From Thermosulfurimonas marina (lineage in GTDB: Bacteria; Desulfobacterota; Thermodesulfobacteria; Thermodesulfobacteriales; Thermodesulfobacteriaceae): 64,000 nt of DNA. Within the stretch, counting starts at the first letter, position 1, and each line of letters starts with the position of its first letter. Shown here piece after piece: positions 6,451 to 16,913 of this stretch. The stretch spans positions 1,699,259 to 1,763,258 of the forward strand of contig NZ_CP042909.1 in NCBI RefSeq assembly GCF_012317585.1. The letters run 5' to 3'. The notes under the pieces are model-generated. The model was not told the origin of the DNA and did no database searches. It saw only the letters and a list, made by a program, of their open reading frames with translations. A program made the position numbers and the translations under genes.

Positions 6451-7595
6451 AGCCCAGAATAGAGGAATTTCGTCCGGCTAAAGAGGCCCAGGCCCCCCGC
6501 TCTCTGGAGGAGCTTTCTCCGGAGGAGCTAGCCCGTCTCCGGGAGGCCGGGTTTGACCAGGAGGCCCCCAAGGAGGGGGAGTTTCTTCAGGCGGATGCCC
6601 GGGTGGTCCAGTGCCGGAGTCTTCCCGAGGGACTGGAGCTCCTTCCGGTCACTGAGGCCCTCAAAAAATACGACTGGATTGGGGACTACTGGTGGAAGGC
6701 CGTCCCTGCGGAAAAGGACGAATACACCAAGGCCACGGCCGAAGACCTGGACGACGGGTATTTCATCCGGGTCCTTCCCGGATACCGCCTGGTCTACCCT
6801 GTAACCACCTGCCTTTACATCCGCACCCCTCAGGTAGTCCAGAAGGTGCACAATCTCATCATCGTGGAGGAGGGGGCGGAACTCAACCTCATTACCGCCT
6901 GTACCACCCACCCCGGGGTGCGCTCTGGCTTCCATATCGGGGTCTCGGAATTTTACGTCAAGCGCAACGGAAAGCTCACCTTCACCATGATCCATCAGTG
7001 GAGTGAGGAGACCCATGTGCGTCCGCGGACCGGGGTCATCGTAGAAGAAGGGGGCACTTACATTTCCACCTACGTAACCCTGCACCAGGTAGCCACTATT
7101 CAGGCCTATCCCAACTGTCGTCTCCTGGGGCCCGGGGCCCGAGCCACCTTCGGCTCGGTGGTTATCGCCCCTGAAGGAAGCCTCCTTGATCTGGGAGCCC
7201 GGGTCTCGCTTGAGGCCCCGGGGACTCGGGCGGAGATTATCTCCCGCAGTGTCTCCACCGGGGGGGAGTCTATTGCTCGGGGGCACCTTATCGGCCAGGC
7301 CCCGGAAATTAAGGCCCATCTCGAGTGCCAAGGGCTCATGCTTTCGGACAAAGGGGCCATCAAGGCCATTCCCCAGCTGGATGCCTATTACGCCAACGTG
7401 GATATGTCCCACGAGGCCGCGGTGGGAAAGATCGCCCAGGAGGAGATTGAGTACCTCATGGCCCGAGGGCTTTCCGAGGAGGAGGCCACCTCGCTTATCG
7501 TCCAGGGTTTTCTCAACGTGCGTATCGAGGGACTTCCGGCGGAACTTCAAAAGCGGATCGACCGGGCCGTGGAATTAGCTCGGGCCGGGCTATAA
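6426..7595 (+). CDS. sufB: Fe-S cluster scaffold SufB/SufD-family protein
   Basis: 389 residues from the ATG at 6426, preferred over the GTG nine bases earlier because GAGGAG is eight bases upstream of it. The central right-handed beta-helix region and the C-terminal helical motif (HEAAVGKI..., then EEEIEYLMARGLSEEEA) identify the SufBD core. Cysteines are conserved-looking at ACTTHPG, NCRLLG and ECQGL. With only one SufB/D gene, the scaffold is probably a SufB homodimer bound to SufC, as in the simpler systems known from archaea and deep-branching bacteria. Confidence 0.9.
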   Translation: MSEKNRSLEPRIEEFRPAKEAQAPRSLEELSPEELARLREAGFDQEAPKEGEFLQADARVVQCRSLPEGLELLPVTEALKKYDWIGDYWWKAVPAEKDEYTKATAEDLDDGYFIRVLPGYRLVYPVTTCLYIRTPQVVQKVHNLIIVEEGAELNLITACTTHPGVRSGFHIGVSEFYVKRNGKLTFTMIHQWSEETHVRPRTGVIVEEGGTYISTYVTLHQVATIQAYPNCRLLGPGARATFGSVVIAPEGSLLDLGARVSLEAPGTRAEIISRSVSTGGESIARGHLIGQAPEIKAHLECQGLMLSDKGAIKAIPQLDAYYANVDMSHEAAVGKIAQEEIEYLMARGLSEEEATSLIVQGFLNVRIEGLPAELQKRIDRAVELARAGL

Positions 7596-7603
7596 TATCC
7601 TCC

Positions 7604-8695
7604 ATGGAGATAAAGCCCTGGCTGAGGGAGCTTTCCCCTTATCCTCCGGGAAAATCCCTGGAGGAGGTCCGACGGGAGCTCGGTCTTACCGGGCCCATTT
7701 ACAAACTGGCCTCCAATGAGAATCCCCTGGGGCCCTCTCCGCGAGCCCTGGCGGCCCTTAAAGAGGCCCTTTCCCGGGTGCACCAGTATCCGGAGGCCTC
7801 TTATCGCCGCTTGCGGGAGGCGCTGGCTGCGCGCTTTGGGGTCTTGCCGGAGATGGTGGTCCTGGGAAACGGCTCAAACGAAGTCCTGGACCTCCTTTTT
7901 AAGGCCCTGGTCTCCCCGGGGGATGAGGTCCTGATGAGCGAGCCCTCCTTTCTGATGTATGAAAAGCTGGCCCAGACCGCGGGGGCCCGGATCACCAGGA
8001 TTCCCTTGCATAAGGGGCGTCACCATCTGGCGGCCTTCCTTAAGGCCTCGGGGCCCCGGACCCGGATGATCTTTCTCGATCATCCCCACAATCCTACGGG
8101 CTCGGTGCTCGCGGCTTCCGAACTGAAGGCCTTTCTTGAGGAGCTTCCTTCGGGGGTCCTGGTGGTGATCGACGAGGCCTACGGGGAGTTTGTGCGCGAT
8201 CCGGAGGCTGCCCGGGGGGTGGAGTTTCTCCAGGCCGGTTATCCGGTGGCGGTCCTGCGCACCTTCTCCAAGGCTTACGGCCTTGCCGGACTGAGGATCG
8301 GCTACGGGCTCATGCCCGAAGAACTGGCTCGGGTCCTTAACGCCATTCGTCAACCCTTCAATGTTAATCTCTTGGCGGCCGTAGCCGCGGAGGCGGCCCT
8401 GGCCGACGAGGAACACCTGCAACGCACCCAGGAGTTGACCTGGGAGGGACGGGATTTTTTGCTCCGGGAGCTTTCCGCCCTGGGTCTCAAGCCCTATCCC
8501 TCGCAGGCCAACTTCGTCCTGGTGGACTGTGGCCGGCCGGCCCGTCCCCTTTACGAGGCCCTCCTTAAGCGGGGCCTTATTGTGCGCCCCATGGAGGCCT
8601 ACGGTTTCCCTGAGGCCCTGCGTATCTCCGTGGGGCTTCCCGAGGAGAATCAAGCCCTGGTCGCGGCCCTGAGGGAGATGTTGGAAAAGGCATGA
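7604..8695 (+). CDS. hisC: Histidinol-phosphate aminotransferase
   Basis: 363 residues, fold-type I PLP aminotransferase. Motifs in order: KLASNENPLGPSP near the N-terminus, DHPHNPTGS, the DEAYGEF Asp-Tyr pair, and the Schiff-base lysine in TFSKAYGLAGLRIGYG. It catalyses imidazole-acetol phosphate to histidinol phosphate in histidine synthesis and may also act on aromatic keto acids. No other his genes are adjacent. Start ATG lies 8 bases after sufB; a TATAAT overlaps the sufB stop (7591-7596), so a separate short-leader transcript is possible. It overlaps cmk by 4 bases. Confidence 0.92.
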   Translation: MEIKPWLRELSPYPPGKSLEEVRRELGLTGPIYKLASNENPLGPSPRALAALKEALSRVHQYPEASYRRLREALAARFGVLPEMVVLGNGSNEVLDLLFKALVSPGDEVLMSEPSFLMYEKLAQTAGARITRIPLHKGRHHLAAFLKASGPRTRMIFLDHPHNPTGSVLAASELKAFLEELPSGVLVVIDEAYGEFVRDPEAARGVEFLQAGYPVAVLRTFSKAYGLAGLRIGYGLMPEELARVLNAIRQPFNVNLLAAVAAEAALADEEHLQRTQELTWEGRDFLLRELSALGLKPYPSQANFVLVDCGRPARPLYEALLKRGLIVRPMEAYGFPEALRISVGLPEENQALVAALREMLEKA

Positions 8696-9366
8696 GGGCT
8701 CCGGAAATCATTACCATTGATGGTCCGGCGGGAAGCGGAAAGACCACCGTGGCCCGGATGCTCGCTCGGCATCTAGGCTGGCGGCTCCTGGAGTCGGGAA
8801 GTCTTTACCGGGCCCTTACCTGGCTGGCCCTTTCCGAGGCCCCGGAACTTCTCAAGGAGAGGGGACCTCGGCTGATGAAGTTTTTGCGGGAGCGCCTTCC
8901 GGATTTGCGTTTTGAGGCCTCGGAGAAGGGGCTTTCTCTTTTTTTCCGGGAAAAGCCCCTCAGGGAAGAGTTGCGCCTTCCGGAGGTGGAGGCCCGGGTT
9001 TCCGAGCTTGCGGCGGTGCCCGAAGTGCGGGAGCTGGTGGGCGAGATCCTCCGGGAGCTAGCCCGGGAGGGCCGGGTGGTGGCCGAGGGCCGGGACATGG
9101 GGACCGTGGTCTTTCCCGAGGCTCAGGCCAAGTTCTTTCTTACGGCCTCGGACGAAGTTCGGGCCGAAAGACGCCTTCGGGACTGGCGGGCCCAGGGGCT
9201 TTCCGTAACCCGGGAGGAGGTTCTCGCCAGCCTTAAGGCCCGCGACCAGAAGGATTCCACCCGCAAGACCGCTCCGCTGACCATCCCTCAAGGGGCCTTG
9301 GTGATCGACACTTCGGAAAAGAGCCCGGAGGAGGTCCTGAAAGAGATCCTCTCCCGCCTCCCTTGA
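8692..9366 (+). CDS. cmk: Cytidylate kinase
   Basis: 224 residues, normal length. P-loop GPAGSGKTTVAR near the N-terminus, substrate region SGSLYRALTWLAL, and VAEGRDMGTVVFPEA plus the LID arginines (RAERRLRDWR) that define the family. It phosphorylates CMP and dCMP. cmk directly upstream of rpsA is a conserved bacterial gene pair. Confidence 0.95.
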   Translation: MRAPEIITIDGPAGSGKTTVARMLARHLGWRLLESGSLYRALTWLALSEAPELLKERGPRLMKFLRERLPDLRFEASEKGLSLFFREKPLREELRLPEVEARVSELAAVPEVRELVGEILRELAREGRVVAEGRDMGTVVFPEAQAKFFLTASDEVRAERRLRDWRAQGLSVTREEVLASLKARDQKDSTRKTAPLTIPQGALVIDTSEKSPEEVLKEILSRLP

Positions 9367-9426
9367 AGCCTCCCCGCTTCGGTGGTATAAGCTCTTCAAA
9401 GTCCCTTTTCATCCCAGGAGGTCGTA

Positions 9427-11100
9427 ATGTCGGAAACACAGGTCACGGAAAACTTTGAATCCCTTCTTGAAACCCAGAGCGAGCCCGTGCACCTTCGTCG
9501 AGGGGCGGTGGTGGAAGGCCGGGTGCTCGCCATCAATCCCGACTGGACCTTTGTGGATATCGGGTATAAGTCCGAAGGGATCGTGGCTACGGAGGAATTC
9601 CGGCGGGCCGACGGCACGCTTAGGGTGCAGGAGGGGGACCGTATAGAGGTTCTGGTGGAGCGGGTGCGTGGTCAGGACGGCCTGGTCCGGCTTTCCTTTG
9701 CCAAGCTCCTTCAGTCTCGGGCCTGGGAGCGCATCCTTTCCGCCCAGAAAGAAGGTGGGGTGCTTGAGGCCTATGTGGTGGAACCGATCAAGGGAGGTTT
9801 TGCCGTAGAGATCGAAGGGGTGCGGGCCTTTCTCCCCTTCTCGCATGCCTATCTGGAGCCCCCGCGGGAGCGCAACGAGATTGTGGGGAAGACCATTCGG
9901 GTGGAGGTCCTTTCGGCCTCCCGCAGGCGGAACAACGTGGTGGTCTCTCATAAAAACGTCCTGGAGAAAGAAAGGGAGGCCCGCCGCCGCGAGCTCCTGG
10001 AGTCCCTGGAAGAGGGACAGGTGGTGGAGGGTACGGTAAGCAAGATCTTGGACTACGGAGTGTTTGTGGATCTCGGGGGTCTGGATGCCTTTATGCATCT
10101 TTCGGACCTTTCCTGGGGCAAGGTCCGCCATCCGGAAGACCTCCTGCGGGAAGGGGATCGTCTCCGGGTGCGGGTCCTTTCGGTGGACCGGGAAAAGGCC
10201 AAGATCAAGGTGGGTCTCAAGCAGCTCACCCCGGACCCCTGGGAGAGGGTGGCCGAAAAGTATCGTGAGGGAGACCGGGTGACCGGAAGGGTGGTCTCCC
10301 TGACCTCCTTTGGGGCCTTTGTGGAGGTGGAGCCCGGGGTAGAGGGTCTGATCCACATCTCCGAGCTTTCCTGGACCAAGAGGGTCAAGCATCCCCGAGA
10401 GATGCTCTCGGTGGGCGACCAGGTGGAGGTGGTCATCCTCAAGGTGGATCCCGAGGCCCGGAGGCTTTCTCTGAGTCTGCGCCGGGTAGAACCCAATCCC
10501 TGGGAGATCCTGGCGGAAAATATGCCTCCGGGAACGGTGATCGAGGCCCCGGTAAAGACGGTGACCGATTTCGGAATCTTTGTGGAAGTGACCCAGGATA
10601 TCGACGGCTTTATCCATATTTCGGACCTTTCCTGGGGGCGCTTGGAGCACCCTTCGGAAAGATTCAAACCCGGGGATGTGGTCCGGGCGGTGGTCCTTAA
10701 GATCGATCCCGAAAGGGAAAAGCTCAGTCTGGGAATCAAGCAGCTCCGTCCGGACCCCTGGGAGGTGGCTCCTCAGAAGTACCCGGTGGGGAGCACCGTG
10801 AGCGGTCGGGTGACCAAGGTGACCGACTTTGGGGTCTTTGTGGAGGTGGAGGGGGGCCTGGAAGGGCTGGTCCATGTTTCGGAGATCAGCGAGGAGCGGG
10901 TGGAAGACCCGGCCAAGCTCTTTGAGGTGGGCCAGGAGGTCAAGGCCAAGGTCCTGCGGCTCGATCCCGAAAAGAGGCGTCTTTCCCTTTCCATTCGCCG
11001 TTATCAAGAGGAGGCGGAAAGGGAGGCCTATCTCGGAGAGGGCAGCCGGGCCGGAGTCACCCTGGGGGATTTTCTGAAAGAGGCCACCCCATCTAAGTAG
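9427..11100 (+). CDS. rpsA: 30S ribosomal protein S1
   Basis: 557 residues with six S1 OB-fold repeats, beginning at about residues 25, 115, 195, 280, 367 and 453. Repeats 3-6 are the most alike (each with a D/T-x-G-x-FV-x-V-x-G-x-x-G-hydrophobic-H core such as DYGVFVDLGGLDAFMHLS). This is the full-length S1 of Gram-negative bacteria, which binds mRNA to the small subunit during initiation. Strong box CCAGGAGGTCGTA before the ATG. The 60-base gap to cmk contains no clear promoter. Confidence 0.95.
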   Translation: MSETQVTENFESLLETQSEPVHLRRGAVVEGRVLAINPDWTFVDIGYKSEGIVATEEFRRADGTLRVQEGDRIEVLVERVRGQDGLVRLSFAKLLQSRAWERILSAQKEGGVLEAYVVEPIKGGFAVEIEGVRAFLPFSHAYLEPPRERNEIVGKTIRVEVLSASRRRNNVVVSHKNVLEKEREARRRELLESLEEGQVVEGTVSKILDYGVFVDLGGLDAFMHLSDLSWGKVRHPEDLLREGDRLRVRVLSVDREKAKIKVGLKQLTPDPWERVAEKYREGDRVTGRVVSLTSFGAFVEVEPGVEGLIHISELSWTKRVKHPREMLSVGDQVEVVILKVDPEARRLSLSLRRVEPNPWEILAENMPPGTVIEAPVKTVTDFGIFVEVTQDIDGFIHISDLSWGRLEHPSERFKPGDVVRAVVLKIDPEREKLSLGIKQLRPDPWEVAPQKYPVGSTVSGRVTKVTDFGVFVEVEGGLEGLVHVSEISEERVEDPAKLFEVGQEVKAKVLRLDPEKRRLSLSIRRYQEEAEREAYLGEGSRAGVTLGDFLKEATPSK

Positions 11101-11111
11101 GACTTTTTTAT

Positions 11112-11984
11112 ATGCGCAAGGGGGTCCTATACGCTTTAGCCCTGGTAGGGGCCTTCTTTCTTTTCTTAGTGGCCCTGGCCTTTCTCCTTTCCTTTTGGAC
11201 CCTTAAGGGTCAGGGCCTTCCGGGGAGGGAGGCCGTCGGAGTTGTAGAGATTCGGGGGCTCATCACCCAGGTTCGGGATCAGATAGACCTCTTAGAAAAT
11301 TTCCGGCGTCGCAAAGAGATTCGGGCGGTGGTGGTCCGTATCGAAAGTCCCGGGGGCACGGTGGGGGCCTCCCAGGAACTTTATGAAGAATTGCGTCAGG
11401 TCTCTCAGGAAAAACCGGTGGTGGTCTCCCTGGGCTCCCTGGCCACTTCCGGGGCCTATTATGTGGCTCTCGGAGGGCAAAAGATCCTGGCCCTTCCCGG
11501 CACAGTCACCGGAAGCATTGGGGTCCTTTTGCAGGTGCCCAATCTGGAGGGGCTGCTTAAGAAACTGGGCATCAAGCCCCTGGTGCTAAAAAGCGGGGCC
11601 CACAAGGACCTGGTTTCCTATTATCGGGAGCCTACCCCGGAGGAAAAGCGTCTCCTTCAGGAGGTCCTCGACGATATTCACACCCAGTTTATAAAGGCGG
11701 TGAGTGAACGCCGGGGGCTTCCGGAGGAGAAGGTGCGCCGGATCGCCGACGGCCGGATTTTTACCGGACGCCAGGCCCGGGCCTTGGGGCTGATCGACGA
11801 TTTCGGGAATTTGGCCCGGGCGGTAGAGGTTGCGGCAAAGATGGCCGGCCTTTCCGGCCCTCCCCGGGTGATCTACGGGCGTCCTGAGCAAGGGCTTCTC
11901 CGTAGGCTTCTTGAAGGTCGGGTGGAGGGCCGGCTTCTGGGACTTTGGGCGGCGCCCTGGTTTGTCTGGACGGGAGGGTCATGA
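11112..11984 (+). CDS. sppA: Signal peptide peptidase SppA (short 36K type)
   Basis: 290 residues. One N-terminal membrane anchor (about 6-30) and a single peptidase S49 domain with the nucleophile Ser113 in ATSGAYYVAL and the general-base Lys165 in SGAHKDL. Short SppA enzymes assemble as octamers in the membrane and digest cleaved signal peptides. It ends in an ATGA overlap with the HU-Ppx fusion gene. Confidence 0.92.
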   Translation: MRKGVLYALALVGAFFLFLVALAFLLSFWTLKGQGLPGREAVGVVEIRGLITQVRDQIDLLENFRRRKEIRAVVVRIESPGGTVGASQELYEELRQVSQEKPVVVSLGSLATSGAYYVALGGQKILALPGTVTGSIGVLLQVPNLEGLLKKLGIKPLVLKSGAHKDLVSYYREPTPEEKRLLQEVLDDIHTQFIKAVSERRGLPEEKVRRIADGRIFTGRQARALGLIDDFGNLARAVEVAAKMAGLSGPPRVIYGRPEQGLLRRLLEGRVEGRLLGLWAAPWFVWTGGS

Positions 11985-13147
11985 AAAAAAGAGATCTGGC
12001 CCTGAGGCTTTCGGTCCACTTTCCGGATCTTCGGAGGAAGGATCTGGAGGCCCTGGTGGAGGCGGCCTTTGAGGAGATGACCCAGGCCCTCCTCGAAGAC
12101 CGTCCGCTGGAATTTCGGGGCTTTGGCCGCTTGGAGGTCCATCACGGGCGGGAGCGTCTTTTTGTCAATCCCAAAAATCAGAAGACCTACCATGTCCGGG
12201 GCAACCGCCGGGTGGTCTTCAAGGTGGGAAAGGATCTCCAGGAGAGATTGAATCGTCCTCCTCGGGCCGTCTTAGATCTGGGCACCCAGACCTTTCGTCT
12301 GGCCCTGGGGAAAGGAGAGGGCCGGGGCCTGCGGGTCATCTTCCGGCACCGGGTAAATGTTCGGCTAGGGGAGGGATTCCGGGAAGGAAAGTTGAGTCCG
12401 CAGGCCATCCAGAGGGGTCTGGCGACCCTTGCGGAATTCCGGAAGATCCTGGACCACCTGGGGGTCGAGCAGGTGCAGGCCGTGGGGACGGCCATCCTGC
12501 GGGAGGCCCAAAATGCCGAGGACTTTCATCGCGAGGCCCGGCGCCTGGGCTTTGCTATAAGACCTATCCCTGGCGAGGAGGAAGCGGAGCTGGTCTTAAA
12601 GGGGGTGCTCCACGGCCTCAAACTTGCCGACCCCTTTTTCCTGGTAGATGCCGGAGGAGGAAGTACGGAGGTCTCCCTGGTACGTGAAGGCCGGCGTATC
12701 TGGGGGGTGAGTCTTCCCTTTGGAGCGGTGAAATTGCGGGAGCGCTTTGTCCGAGATTATCCCCTGACCCGGGAGGAGTTTCAGGGCCTGCGGAACTATT
12801 TGGTGCGGGAGTTCCAGAATCTCCGTCCTCCGGAGATTCCTTCCCGGTTCGTGGCCTGCGGGGGCACGGCTAGCCTTCTGGCCGCTCTGGATCTCCGCCT
12901 GGCCTACTATCTCCCGGAGAAGCTTCACGGCCATCGTCTCCCTCTGGAAAGGGTTCAGGCCCTGGTGGACCACCTGCGGGGGCTTTCCCTTTCCAAAATT
13001 GCTCGCCTGCGGGGTATGGAGCGCGGGCGGGAGGATATCGCCCTTCCGGGAATCCTGATCTATGAACAGCTTATGCGTCACTTCGGCCTCAAGGAACTTC
13101 TGGTCAGCGAATGGGGTCTTTTGGAAGGCCTCCTCTTGTCTTTTTGA
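11981..13147 (+). CDS. Fusion protein: HU/IHF-type DNA-binding domain + Ppx/GppA phosphatase
   Basis: 388 residues from the ATG at 11981 (ATGA overlap with sppA; boxes in GACGGGAGGGTC). Residues 1-91 are an HU/IHF domain: two helices, then the RGFGRLEVHH strand and a beta arm carrying the NPK tip (63-65) that intercalates in HU/IHF. After a three-residue RPP linker, residues 96-388 are a Ppx/GppA ASKHA domain: phosphate loop 1 (VLDLGTQTFRLALG), AILREAQNAEDF, the catalytic-Glu segment IPGEEEAEL and loop 2 DAGGGSTEVSL. Such phosphatases hydrolyse polyphosphate or pppGpp. Both parts look intact and no stop or alternative frame divides them. The domain pairing suggests a nucleoid-associated sensor or effector of polyphosphate or (p)ppGpp; this is inference. 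Confidence 0.88.
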   Translation: MKKRDLALRLSVHFPDLRRKDLEALVEAAFEEMTQALLEDRPLEFRGFGRLEVHHGRERLFVNPKNQKTYHVRGNRRVVFKVGKDLQERLNRPPRAVLDLGTQTFRLALGKGEGRGLRVIFRHRVNVRLGEGFREGKLSPQAIQRGLATLAEFRKILDHLGVEQVQAVGTAILREAQNAEDFHREARRLGFAIRPIPGEEEAELVLKGVLHGLKLADPFFLVDAGGGSTEVSLVREGRRIWGVSLPFGAVKLRERFVRDYPLTREEFQGLRNYLVREFQNLRPPEIPSRFVACGGTASLLAALDLRLAYYLPEKLHGHRLPLERVQALVDHLRGLSLSKIARLRGMERGREDIALPGILIYEQLMRHFGLKELLVSEWGLLEGLLLSF

Positions 13148-13161
13148 GGAATTTCACCTAA

Positions 13162-14658
<1,497 letters not shown>

Positions 14659-14660
14659 GG

Positions 14661-15866
14661 ATGCCCCTCTATCACTGGGTAGGCAAGACCCTTTCCGGAG
14701 AGGTCCGGCGGGGGGAAATGGAGGCCGCAGACGCCAAGTTAGTGGAGGCCCGGCTAAGGCGTCTCCAGATTACGCCCCTTAAGGTCGAAGAGCGCAAAGA
14801 ATCCTTCCTGGCCCGCTTCCAGCCCAAGAAGGTAAGCGGAGGCGAACTTGCCGTCTTCACCCGGCAGCTGGCCACCATGCTGGAGTCGGGGCTCCCTCTG
14901 GTGCAGGCCCTAGAGGCCCTGGCCAGCCAGCAAAAAAATCCCTACTTTCGGGAGGTCATCCGGAAGGTCAAGAGTTCGGTGGAGGGAGGAAGCAGTCTGG
15001 CAGATGCCCTGCGGGAATTTCCCAAGGTCTTCGACACCCTCTATTGTCAGATGGTGGAGGCCGGAGAGGCCGGGGGAAATCTGGATACCATTCTCTCCCG
15101 CCTGGCCACTTATCAAGAAAAGATTCAGGCCATCAAATCCAAAATCAAGCACGCCATGATGTATCCGATAGTGATTATCGTAGTGACCATCCTGGTCCTC
15201 TCCGTGATTATGGTCTTCGTGATTCCCAAGTTCGCCCAGATGTTTGCCGAAGCCGGCCAGGCCCTGCCGCTTCCCACCCAGATCGTGATTGCCGCCAGCA
15301 ACCTCACCAAGAGATACTTTCCTTTCTTTGTTTTGGGAGTGATCGTTTTAGTTTTTCTCTTAAAACGTTACTACGCCACAGAAAGAGGGCGCTATCAGAT
15401 AGACAAGCTTCTTTTACGTCTTCCTCTTTTCGGAGATCTCTTTCATAAATCGGCTTTGGCTCGGTTTTCCCGCACTCTGAGCAGTCTCATTGCCAGCGGA
15501 GTGCCTCTTCTCCAGGGGCTTTCCATTGCCGGAAGGGTCTCAGGCAATCGGGTCATCGAAAGGGTGGTGGAGGAGGTTCGGGTAAGTGTCTCGGAGGGGC
15601 AGTCCATTGCCGAACCTATGGCCGTAAGCGGGTATTTCCCCCACATGGTCACCCAAATGATTTCTGTAGGAGAGGCCACCGGGGCCCTGGAACAGATGCT
15701 AGACAAGGTGGCCGATTTCTACGAGGACGAGGTGGACCGCACCGTGGACACCATGTCCACCCTCATTGAGCCCATATTGATTGTTTTTCTAGGAGGCATA
15801 ATCGGAAGCATTATCGTATCCCTTTATCTACCCATCTTTAAGCTAGCCAGTGTGGCTGGAGGTTAG
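14661..15866 (+). CDS. pilC: Type IV pilus/type II secretion inner-membrane platform protein PilC/GspF
   Basis: 401 residues. Two T2SSF domains (about 70-193 and 273-394) and three hydrophobic helices (about 168-190, 215-236, 372-395). Signature stretches [22 protein letters not shown] and the second-repeat [19 protein letters not shown]. It forms the membrane platform on which the PilB/PilT ATPases act. It stands alone here, without pilB, pilT, pilM-Q or pilin genes, so the machinery must be encoded elsewhere. It overlaps the convergent dnaJ-type gene by 4 bases. Confidence 0.93.
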   Translation: MPLYHWVGKTLSGEVRRGEMEAADAKLVEARLRRLQITPLKVEERKESFLARFQPKKVSGGELAVFTRQLATMLESGLPLVQALEALASQQKNPYFREVIRKVKSSVEGGSSLADALREFPKVFDTLYCQMVEAGEAGGNLDTILSRLATYQEKIQAIKSKIKHAMMYPIVIIVVTILVLSVIMVFVIPKFAQMFAEAGQALPLPTQIVIAASNLTKRYFPFFVLGVIVLVFLLKRYYATERGRYQIDKLLLRLPLFGDLFHKSALARFSRTLSSLIASGVPLLQGLSIAGRVSGNRVIERVVEEVRVSVSEGQSIAEPMAVSGYFPHMVTQMISVGEATGALEQMLDKVADFYEDEVDRTVDTMSTLIEPILIVFLGGIIGSIIVSLYLPIFKLASVAGG

Positions 15867-16786
15867 AGGCCGGCCTCCTTCAAGGCCTTGAGAAGTTCCT
15901 TCTGTTTGGAAGTGAGCTTTTTGGGAAGAAGAGCTTCCAGACGGAGATAGAGGTCCCCTCGGGTTCCGTTCCCGGAGGGAAGCCCCAGTCCCCGCAGACG
16001 CAGGCGCGCGCCCGGGGCGGTGGCCGGGGGGATTTTTACCTTGATCCGTTTTCCCTCCAAGGTTTCCACCTCGTGTTCTCCACCCAGAAGAAGGGTGGTG
16101 AGAGGGACTTTTACCGTAGTTTCCAGATCGTTTCCTTCTCGGCGGAAGCGGGGATGAGGCTCAATCTTGACCCGTAAGAATAGGTCCCGTCTGCGTCCAT
16201 CTGGCCCCAGGGGGCCTTTGGCCCGCAAGCGGAGTCGCTGGCCCTCTTTTACTCCCGGGGGAAGATGCACCTTTACCTTTTCAGGCCGCCCCAAGGGGGC
16301 CACCATGAGGACTTTTTCTCCCCCCTGAAGGACCTCTTCGAGAGAGACCGGGAGTTCCAGCTCCATCTCCGTTTCTTTAGAAGCCTGATAGGTCCGCGGC
16401 CCGGTCCCGAAAAGATGGCTGAAGAGGTCTCCCAGGTTAAGGGTGAAGTCCCGGGAGCCCTCTCCGAAACGGAAAAAGCCTCCCAGATCAAAATCTATCC
16501 CTAGATCCCGGAAGATGCTTTCAAAATTGAAACCTCGAAAAATGTCTTCCTGGCTGAAGCGCCGTTCAAATTCGGCCGAGCCGAAAAGATCGTACTGCCG
16601 GCGCTTTTCGGGGTCGGAAAGGACGGCGTAGGCCTCGTTGATCTCTTTGAACTTTTCTTCGGCCTCCTTGTTGCCCCGGTTGCGGTCCGGATGATACTTG
16701 AGGGCCAGGCGGCGGTAGGCCCTTTTGATTTCTTCCTGGCTGGCGTTACGGGGCACTCCCAAGATTTTGTAATAGTCCTTGGGCAT
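15863..16786 (-). CDS. J-domain co-chaperone, CbpA-type (DnaJ without zinc finger)
   Basis: 307 residues. J domain 1-70 ([25 protein letters not shown] in [11 protein letters not shown]), a Phe/Gly-rich linker (about 80-130), then the two C-terminal substrate-binding beta domains. The CXXCXGXG zinc-finger repeats of type I DnaJ are absent, which makes it a CbpA-like type II Hsp40. It stimulates DnaK ATPase and delivers substrates. No dnaK or grpE adjacent. Confidence 0.93.
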   Translation of the reverse strand: MPKDYYKILGVPRNASQEEIKRAYRRLALKYHPDRNRGNKEAEEKFKEINEAYAVLSDPEKRRQYDLFGSAEFERRFSQEDIFRGFNFESIFRDLGIDFDLGGFFRFGEGSRDFTLNLGDLFSHLFGTGPRTYQASKETEMELELPVSLEEVLQGGEKVLMVAPLGRPEKVKVHLPPGVKEGQRLRLRAKGPLGPDGRRRDLFLRVKIEPHPRFRREGNDLETTVKVPLTTLLLGGEHEVETLEGKRIKVKIPPATAPGARLRLRGLGLPSGNGTRGDLYLRLEALLPKKLTSKQKELLKALKEAGL

Positions 16787-16823
16787 GCCTAAAAGGTAAC
16801 TCTGTAGGCAAAGACGTCAATAG

Positions 16824-16913
16824 AAAGGGGCTCCCCGAGGGTTTGAGGGGGGTGGAGGTGGGTATCGTCTGAGGGTAGAGACGATGAGGGGGGTCCCCCG
16901 GGGAGCCTCCTTT
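16824..16913. repeat. Long inverted-repeat element with nested hairpin between dnaJ-type gene and resB
   Basis: Outer arms AAAGGGGCTCCCCG (16824-16837) and CGGGGAGCCTCCTTT (16899-16913) pair with one bulged base. Inside lies a second perfect stem ATCGTCT/AGACGAT (16864-16870 and 16879-16885) with an 8-base loop, flanked by G-runs. The right arm overlaps the resB stop codon. It may act as a transcription or processing structure after resB or as a leader structure for the dnaJ-type gene. It does not match SRP, 6S or tmRNA motifs. Confidence 0.6.

Noticed and set aside
5572..8653. Minus-strand open frames opposite sufC, sufB and hisC
   Set aside because: Shadows of conserved plus-strand genes in a G+C-rich region; no start signals or motifs.
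9409..11007. Long open frame on the minus strand opposite rpsA (532 codons)
   Set aside because: Antisense of S1; composition rich in His, Pro and Gly, no ribosome site, no family motif. The plus strand holds six clear S1 repeats.
11945..11980. Earlier start for the HU-Ppx fusion gene
   Set aside because: The 12 extra codons have no HU homology and lie inside sppA; the ATG at 11981 gives the normal HU N-terminus and an ATGA overlap.
16824..16913. Structured element as SRP (4.5S), 6S or tmRNA
   Set aside because: Lacks the SRP GGAAG/AGCA internal loop, the tmRNA ends and the 6S bubble layout; left as unassigned.
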